Source of the DNA: Methanomicrobiales archaeon | Lineage (GTDB): Archaea; Halobacteriota; Methanomicrobia; Methanomicrobiales; JACTUA01 | NCBI GenBank assembly: GCA_028678965.1 | Contig: JAJRCM010000163.1 | Coordinates: forward strand, 1 to 13,247 | Length of the DNA stretch: 13,247 nucleotides | Direction: 5' to 3' | Part shown: positions 8,128 through 13,247 of the stretch, piece by piece | Numbering within the stretch: position 1 is the first letter of the stretch | Layout of the letters: every line of letters starts with the position of its first letter | The notes under the pieces: model-generated | Told to the model about the DNA's origin: nothing | The model's database searches: none | Seen by the model: only the letters and a program-made list of their open reading frames with translations | Made by a program: the position numbers and the translations under genes

Positions 8128-9346
8128 TCCCTTTCACCTCTGCAATAGCCTCAGCTACCACCAATTCCCGCTGTTCTCCGGTGTGCAGGTTCTTGAGAGT
8201 GACGGTGCCCGCCTCCGTCTCCCGCTTTCCGAGAATGATAGCAATGTCGGCGTCACGGGAAAGGTGTGCCAGCTGTGTGGAAAGACCACGGTCACTGAGG
8301 TCAGTGAGAACACAGATACCTTCCTTTCGGAATAACCCTGCAACTTCTGTTGCATACCGACGGCTGTCTTCAGTGCAGGCGATCCCTATAACTATCGGCC
8401 GTGCCGTAGCCACCTCTCCAATGGATACCACCACCCGGTCAAAACCTATGGCAAACCCGCAGGAGGCGACATCATCCCCTCCGAAGAGATGTGCAAGGCG
8501 GTACGCTCCTCCTCCTATGATCTGGTTCTCCGCACCAAGGTTATCAGCAAACCCCTCAAATACCATTCCGGTATAATAGTCAAGACCACGAGCGATTCCA
8601 AAGTTGAAGCTATAGTCAATCCCGGCGAGGTCCAGCAGCTGGAATAGCCGTTCTATGCGAGTTCGCTCCGGAATACTCCCCGTGATAGCGAACAGATCCT
8701 CGAGGCTCGAACAGGTGGCAAGACCAAGGAGCTGGTCAAGGAGATGCTCTTCGTGAATGCTACAGAGATGAGATTCCAGCCCGCTGAAATCCCTCTTATC
8801 GAGGAATCCCATGGTACTCCGCTGGAGACGGGGGTCGAGACTGGAGAGGAGCTGTTTCATAGGGGCAAGGTGGCCCACTTTGAGTTCATACCCTACCCCA
8901 GCGGCACGCAGAACGGCATCAGCAACTGAAATAACCTCGGCATCAGCAAGGGCGGAGTCTGCCCCTATCAACTCCACGCCGAATTGCCAGAATTGCCGGT
9001 ATCGCCCTTTCTGTGGTCTCTCGTAACGGAAACAATCAGAAAAATAGTACCACCGCAGTGGTTTGGGAATCACCCGTGCCTCATTGACATACATACGGAG
9101 GACCGAGGCAGTGACTTCTGGTCGCAGGGCAAGCTTCCGGCCACCTTTATCTTCAAAGATATACATCTCCTGGATGATCCCTTCACCAGAGCGCATTGTG
9201 AAGATCTCAAGTTCCTCAAAGATGGGTGTGCATACCTCCCGATAACCCCACCTTCTCGCCTGATCCCGCATCGTTGACTCAATCATCCTGCGGCGTTCCA
9301 TCTCCTCAGGAAGGAAATCTCTCGTTCCCCGGGGCTTCTGCAGCAT
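8114..9346 (-). CDS. hisS: Histidyl-tRNA synthetase
   Basis: A class II aminoacyl-tRNA synthetase that charges tRNA-His. It is 410 aa, normal for the family. Motif 1 lies in residues 12-45; motif 2 is [17 protein letters not shown] at 106-122; the histidine-binding [14 protein letters not shown] is at 253-266; motif 3 is GFAIGFDR at 297-304. The anticodon-binding domain occupies about 317-400 (IVIGIAC to EQRELV). The GGGxYD-type loop reads [13 protein letters not shown], which I regard as an archaeal variant, not a lesion. ATG 9346 is preceded by AGGAG at 9357-9353, 6 bases away. The gene follows a small membrane protein by 19 bp, and its last codons contain the ribosome-binding site of top6B. 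Confidence 0.96.
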   Translation of the reverse strand: MLQKPRGTRDFLPEEMERRRMIESTMRDQARRWGYREVCTPIFEELEIFTMRSGEGIIQEMYIFEDKGGRKLALRPEVTASVLRMYVNEARVIPKPLRWYYFSDCFRYERPQKGRYRQFWQFGVELIGADSALADAEVISVADAVLRAAGVGYELKVGHLAPMKQLLSSLDPRLQRSTMGFLDKRDFSGLESHLCSIHEEHLLDQLLGLATCSSLEDLFAITGSIPERTRIERLFQLLDLAGIDYSFNFGIARGLDYYTGMVFEGFADNLGAENQIIGGGAYRLAHLFGGDDVASCGFAIGFDRVVVSIGEVATARPIVIGIACTEDSRRYATEVAGLFRKEGICVLTDLSDRGLSTQLAHLSRDADIAIILGKRETEAGTVTLKNLHTGEQRELVVAEAIAEVKGSGNR

Positions 9347-9365
9347 AAAAAACTCCTGTTATAAT

Positions 9366-9683
9366 TTATTGTGCACCTTTATCTTTTTTACACCTGCAGC
9401 GTCCCAAAAAACGCTCCAAGGCCGTTTCATTTGTCCATATTCGCTCCCTGACAATCCTTCCCTGGAGATATAATGCTCCACAGATAAGGCCCAGGCCCAA
9501 GAGTTCATTCCCATAGATGGAGAACAGGAACCCAAGAAGGGAGACAGCGGCATACATAACTCCGTAATATGCCGCCTTCCTGAAGCCGGGCAGTAATGTT
9601 TGAAGGAAGAGGCGGGCATCTCTGAACCAGAGAAAATAGGTGCAGATGACGCCAAAACCAGCGATATAGGTGAGGTAGGTCAT
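9366..9683 (-). CDS. Small membrane protein with three predicted TM segments, unknown function
   Basis: I do not recognise this 105-aa protein. Hydrophobic stretches at about residues 3-20, 38-57 and 60-75 would span the membrane. A basic/aromatic loop separates the first two (FRDARLFLQTLLPGFRKAAYYG), and the C-terminus is highly charged, with RCRCKKDK near the end. The residue pattern is clearly coding and membrane-like; an overlapping frame at 9359-9655 lacks this character and was rejected. ATG 9683 has no Shine-Dalgarno sequence, which fits a leaderless or short-leader first gene. It is the promoter-proximal gene of the hisS-top6B-top6A set, with only 19 bp before hisS. That placement alone does not indicate a function. 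Confidence 0.72.
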   Translation of the reverse strand: MTYLTYIAGFGVICTYFLWFRDARLFLQTLLPGFRKAAYYGVMYAAVSLLGFLFSIYGNELLGLGLICGALYLQGRIVRERIWTNETALERFLGRCRCKKDKGAQ

Positions 9684-9731
9684 GGTATTATACTACTTTA
9701 TTAGCATCGCACTTCATACTTAACGTAACCC
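9684..9731. promoter_or_regulatory. 48-bp divergent promoter region between the hisS operon and larB
   Basis: Two operons start back to back with only 48 bases between their start codons. TATTATA at 9686-9692 and CTTTATTA at 9696-9703 are the best TATA-like strings for larB; the second is about 30 bases before ATG 9732, giving a very short leader, and larB has no Shine-Dalgarno sequence. For the leftward operon, candidates on the - strand are around 9713-9725 (GTTAAGTATG) or TAATAAAG (9703-9696). The two promoters must overlap or face each other, so they may compete. The choice of elements is inferred. Confidence 0.4.
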
Positions 9732-11010
<1,279 letters not shown>

Positions 11011-11019
11011 GGGAGCAGC

Positions 11020-11409
11020 GTGGAGTATCGGTGGGAATTGAAAGACTGGGTGACGGTTCCGGGCATTCTATTTGGTGGAATCGTACTGGGACTGATAGTT
11101 CCTGATCGGATTTTTTTTGTACCGATTGGGATTTGGGGATGTGTGATCGGTTCCTTTGTTTTGGCATATCTCGCGTACCTGCAGCCAAAAAAGGACATCG
11201 TCTCGCTTCTCACACCCCTGTATGCGGTTCTCATCTTTGCCAACCCGGACTTCAATCAGGTGAACCTCCTCCCGATCCTCTACGCTGTAAGCCTCACCGT
11301 ACTGGTAATACGACTGAAGTGGCGGTTTTCATCAGAAAGAAAGGGTGATGAGAGACAACCGCGCTATGATAATGAAGGAGAGGGGGACGATGAAGAATTT
11401 CCTGACTAG
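11020..11409 (+). CDS. Membrane protein with four predicted TM segments and an acidic tail
   Basis: I do not recognise this 129-aa protein. Four hydrophobic stretches are visible at about residues 12-27, 31-53, 60-75 and 80-97, followed by a basic patch (RLKWRFSSERKGDERQPR) and a strongly acidic end (EGEGDDEEFPD). The basic patch after the last segment would place the tail in the cytoplasm by the positive-inside rule. It starts at GTG 11020, 9 bp after nadM, with GGGAG at 11011-11015 as the ribosome-binding site. The last 20 bases overlap the next gene. Position makes it the third gene of the larB-nadM operon; no transport or enzyme motif supports a specific role. Confidence 0.75.
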   Translation: MEYRWELKDWVTVPGILFGGIVLGLIVPDRIFFVPIGIWGCVIGSFVLAYLAYLQPKKDIVSLLTPLYAVLIFANPDFNQVNLLPILYAVSLTVLVIRLKWRFSSERKGDERQPRYDNEGEGDDEEFPD

Positions 11410-11860
11410 GTATCTCCAGAACATGAGGAATATTTTTCCTGCACTGCCTCATCAAACAGCCCATCAGATTGCGTTTGCATTTCTCACCTTCAAAATGGGG
11501 CTCTATGAAGACTCCATAGAACGCTGCAAAAAATCTCTTCATCTGTTACAAGGGACTCCCGTGCCTTCGGCATTGCTTACTGCCCTCACGATCCTCAGAG
11601 AACGTTCTGCTGACCTCGCTGCTTTACGGGTGCAATCCTCAGGTCTGCCCGAGTTCAGTCACGAGGAGCGACCTTACCTCGCTCTGGATATTGCACCTGG
11701 CTCTGTGGATGACCCCACCCATCTGACCATAAGCAACAGCCTGATCCTTCTCTATGCTGTGGCCCTCATCACCTCCCCTGATGACACCCAGGCACTGGAA
11801 GAACAGGAGCGGTACGTTATCCAGATCCTCGCGACCTACAAGCAGCTGATCAATCTATGA
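11390..11860 (+). CDS. Helical protein of unknown function, last gene of the larB operon
   Basis: A 156-aa soluble protein that I do not recognise. It looks largely alpha-helical: residues 20-55 (HQTAHQIAFAFLTFKMGLYEDSIERC) have the spacing of a helical hairpin of the TPR type, but one unit is too little to call the fold. The middle is Pro/Asp-rich (DIAPGSVDDPTHL), and the end (EEQERYVIQILATYKQLINL) is another amphipathic helix. I chose ATG 11390 because GGAGAGGGGG lies at 11377-11386, directly upstream. Earlier in-frame starts exist at GTG 11345 and ATG 11348, giving up to 171 aa and a longer overlap with the membrane protein gene. It ends 16 bp from the convergent gene. Confidence 0.68.
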   Translation: MKNFLTRYLQNMRNIFPALPHQTAHQIAFAFLTFKMGLYEDSIERCKKSLHLLQGTPVPSALLTALTILRERSADLAALRVQSSGLPEFSHEERPYLALDIAPGSVDDPTHLTISNSLILLYAVALITSPDDTQALEEQERYVIQILATYKQLINL

Positions 11861-11876
11861 TGGAGGGGATGTCCTA

Positions 11877-12197
11877 TCAGAGTGAATCCAGGCTGACCCG
11901 ATCAAATTCCTCTGCCATCTGCTGGATCTCTTTTACCCCAAATGCTGTCTGAACGGAGATGAGATCAATACTGATCGCAGCATCGCAAACATAGTCAAGG
12001 ATATCAATGGAGAGCTCTCTTTTTTCCCTGCTCTTTCGTAGCTGGTCAACGAGAAAAGATATCTTCTCCGGTGGTTCCATGCGCAATTTCGCCAAAGCGA
12101 TCACACAGAGATGGATACGGGTGAGGTTTCTATCCGTCCCGGTAATCGTATCAAAAAAATTGCGGATGACCTGCGCCTGGAAGATCTCGCCACCCAT
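11877..12197 (-). CDS. Small helical protein of unknown function
   Basis: A 106-aa soluble protein, not recognised. Nearly all of it is predicted helix with regular hydrophobic spacing: FFDTITGTDRNLTRIHLCVIALAKL, then EKISFLVDQLRKSREKREL, SIDILDYVCDAAISIDLI and EIQQMAEEFDRVSL. No metal, nucleotide or membrane motif is visible. ATG 12197 has a plausible ribosome-binding site (AAGTGATG about 8-9 bases upstream) and its own TATA box, so it seems to be a single-gene transcript. It is tail to tail with the larB operon, only 16 bp apart and with no room for separate terminators. Confidence 0.68.
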   Translation of the reverse strand: MGGEIFQAQVIRNFFDTITGTDRNLTRIHLCVIALAKLRMEPPEKISFLVDQLRKSREKRELSIDILDYVCDAAISIDLISVQTAFGVKEIQQMAEEFDRVSLDSL

Positions 12198-12221
12198 TAT
12201 ACAAACATCACTTAATAATAG

Positions 12222-12229
12222 TATATATA
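12222..12229 (-). promoter_or_regulatory. TATA box of the small helical protein gene
   Basis: TATATATA on the - strand, within AACTATATATACTATTATTAAG, is centred about 28 bases before ATG 12197. Archaeal transcripts start about 25 bases past the TATA centre, so the message would begin within a few bases of the start codon or have a leader short enough to hold only the GTGAT ribosome-binding site. It is the clearest TATA box in the window. Confidence 0.55.
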
Positions 12230-12278
12230 GTTAATGCCAATTATCAACCTCCAAATTGCCATTTTTAGTCCTTCAATT

Positions 12279-12290
12279 CAAAAAATAAGG
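12279..12290 (-). terminator. T-rich terminator after the marker-11-like gene
   Basis: On the - strand, CCTTATTTTTTG (12290-12279) lies about 50 bases past the stop codon at 12338. A run of six T is typical of archaeal intrinsic termination and needs no hairpin. A second, weaker T-run is at 12266-12262 on the + strand side of the same gap and does not belong to this orientation. Confidence 0.4.
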
Positions 12291-12337
12291 GATATTTAAG
12301 GAAAATCACTGTAAATCTGGTCAGTCTCAGTCAATCC

Positions 12338-13247
12338 CTAACCAGGAGGGACCGGTCCCTCTGGATTGAGGAGTACTGAGGTCTCGAGCCCGATGAATCC
12401 CAGGGATGCCAGGGCCCCGATGGTGCCCCTTCCTCCGGCCAGATAGATCGCCTCCTCTTCAGCCAGTACCCATGCCTCATCATTCGTTACCAGGGTGGTT
12501 CGTACCCGTTCACCAAAGTGCCGGAGATTCTGACTGACCATGAAACCTTTTTTCACGGCAATTCCCCACTGGCCAGAATACGATTCATCAGCCACAAAGG
12601 CATGGGATCTGGCGATGATGGTATCAAAGAGAGAGGGTTCAAGAGCCAGCTCGATGAAGCTCGCGGCATTGCCAGCCGTTCTTCCCTCGTGTGCGGGATT
12701 CAGCATCACCACTCGGTGACCGATAGGAATGACCCCGCGGATGGTGCTCAACACCTGGAGGAGGGCCAGGGCGATGGCGAAGGTCGCACCCGCATCCTGG
12801 CAATCGGTATCATCAATGCCCACTGCACCGTATGTGAGTGCCCGGGTTGTCACCTCCCCCTCAACAAGTCCACCGTTCCGATCCAGCTGAACATTGCATA
12901 CCCCTTCTGCCTGGCTCATCATATCTGTCAGCGAATACGCTGGTCCACCCAGGCACCGTATTCGCTGAGTAATGGTACCGTCACTGTTCTTTCGTACCCC
13001 AACTACCCCTACCGCGGGTTTGGGATGGAGACCGATTACCGCCTCTTCCTCCCCCATCGATGCACATTCTCGCAGCAAGGTCCCATCTCTCGATACACAG
13101 GTGAGAACCCCACCGGAAAGGCGGTGGTGGTATTCGCAGAAAGCTGCACAGCTCCCGCTCAGGCATTCATGGTATATCTCCACCTTATCCCCATCGAGCG
13201 TGGTGAAGATCCTCCGACAGGCACTCTGGGGGATAGCGCTTCGTGAA
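12338..13247 (-). CDS. Methanogenesis marker protein 11-like, 5' end outside window
   Basis: The C-terminal ~303 residues of a protein that I take to be methanogenesis marker protein 11, a family restricted to methanogens and of unproven function. A GTG at 13183 would give 281 aa, but the frame stays open to the window edge and reads sensibly (IFTTLDGDKVEIYHEC), so the true start is beyond 13247. Residues counted from 13183: an N-terminal Cys cluster (CLSGSCAAFC, residues 7-16), a mixed beta region, GIDDTDCQDAGATFAIALAL at about 122-141, and AGGRGTIGALASLGFIG near the C-terminus. The GIDDTD motif and the GxxGxIGALAxxG motif both recall TiaS, the archaeal tRNA-Ile2 agmatidine synthetase, whose GIDDTD domain uses ATP. 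It is not TiaS itself: that protein has GIDDTD at its N-terminus and continues into OB and zinc-ribbon parts that are absent here. A T-run terminator follows. Confidence 0.75.
   Translation of the reverse strand, partial: SRSAIPQSACRRIFTTLDGDKVEIYHECLSGSCAAFCEYHHRLSGGVLTCVSRDGTLLRECASMGEEEAVIGLHPKPAVGVVGVRKNSDGTITQRIRCLGGPAYSLTDMMSQAEGVCNVQLDRNGGLVEGEVTTRALTYGAVGIDDTDCQDAGATFAIALALLQVLSTIRGVIPIGHRVVMLNPAHEGRTAGNAASFIELALEPSLFDTIIARSHAFVADESYSGQWGIAVKKGFMVSQNLRHFGERVRTTLVTNDEAWVLAEEEAIYLAGGRGTIGALASLGFIGLETSVLLNPEGPVPPG

Noticed and set aside
8490..8530. hisS loop reading [13 protein letters not shown] instead of GGGRYD, considered as a damaged active site
   Set aside because: All other class II motifs are intact and I recall this variant from other archaeal histidyl-tRNA synthetases, so it is probably a lineage form.
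9359..9655. Alternative 98-codon frame overlapping the 3-TM gene on the same strand
   Set aside because: Its product is Ser/Pro/Met-rich with no membrane or domain pattern, while the neighbouring frame gives clean hydrophobic segments and a better position relative to hisS.
12245..12265. Tiny - strand frame in the gap before the helical protein gene
   Set aside because: It encodes only about 16 residues, has no ribosome-binding site and runs through the TATA box of the next gene.
12518..13246. Long open frame on the + strand opposite the marker-11-like gene (242 codons)
   Set aside because: The opposite strand carries the GIDDTD and GALASLG motifs and a consistent protein; the + frame product looks like a reverse-complement artefact.

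Overview
The window is chromosomal DNA from a methanogenic euryarchaeon, most likely a member of the Methanomicrobiales or a close relative. The evidence is a complete DNA topoisomerase VI (top6B-top6A), an archaeal-type NMN adenylyltransferase (nadM), a rhodanese-less archaeal ThiI, TATA-like boxes close to start codons, GGTGA/GGAGG ribosome-binding sites, and a gene that looks like methanogenesis marker protein 11. Coding is dense, genes overlap by a few bases, and no mobile element, CRISPR array, tRNA or rRNA is visible. The order-level assignment is inferred from gene style and was not searched.

Layout. Positions 1-260 are non-coding: an AT-rich left part, then a hairpin followed by a T-run that looks like the terminator of the first operon. 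Positions 261-2466 (- strand) hold thiI and a PflX-type radical SAM gene, read leftwards from a divergent promoter region at about 2467-2616. Rightwards from that region run a DUF2150-like gene and a small four-cysteine protein coupled to it by a TTG start (2617-3698). Positions 3706-9683 (- strand) form one long apparent operon: a 3-TM small protein, hisS, top6B, top6A and a lipid-linked-oligosaccharide-type flippase. hisS/top6B and top6B/top6A overlap. Diverging from it, positions 9732-11860 (+ strand) hold larB, nadM, a 4-TM protein and a helical protein, all overlapping or within 9 bp. Positions 11877-12197 (- strand) carry a small helical unknown with its own TATA box. Positions 12338-13247 (- strand) carry the 3' part of the marker-11-like gene, whose start lies outside the window.

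How the genes fit together. Most are housekeeping: tRNA thiolation (thiI), tRNA charging (hisS), DNA topology (top6AB) and NAD synthesis (nadM). The most suggestive arrangement is larB overlapping nadM. LarB uses nicotinic acid adenine dinucleotide as the substrate for the nickel-pincer nucleotide, and a NadM-type enzyme can in principle make that dinucleotide. The unknowns with the best leads are the two genes downstream of nadM, the CXC-X5-CXC protein, and the marker-11-like protein, which shares two motifs with the tRNA-Ile2 agmatidine synthetase TiaS.
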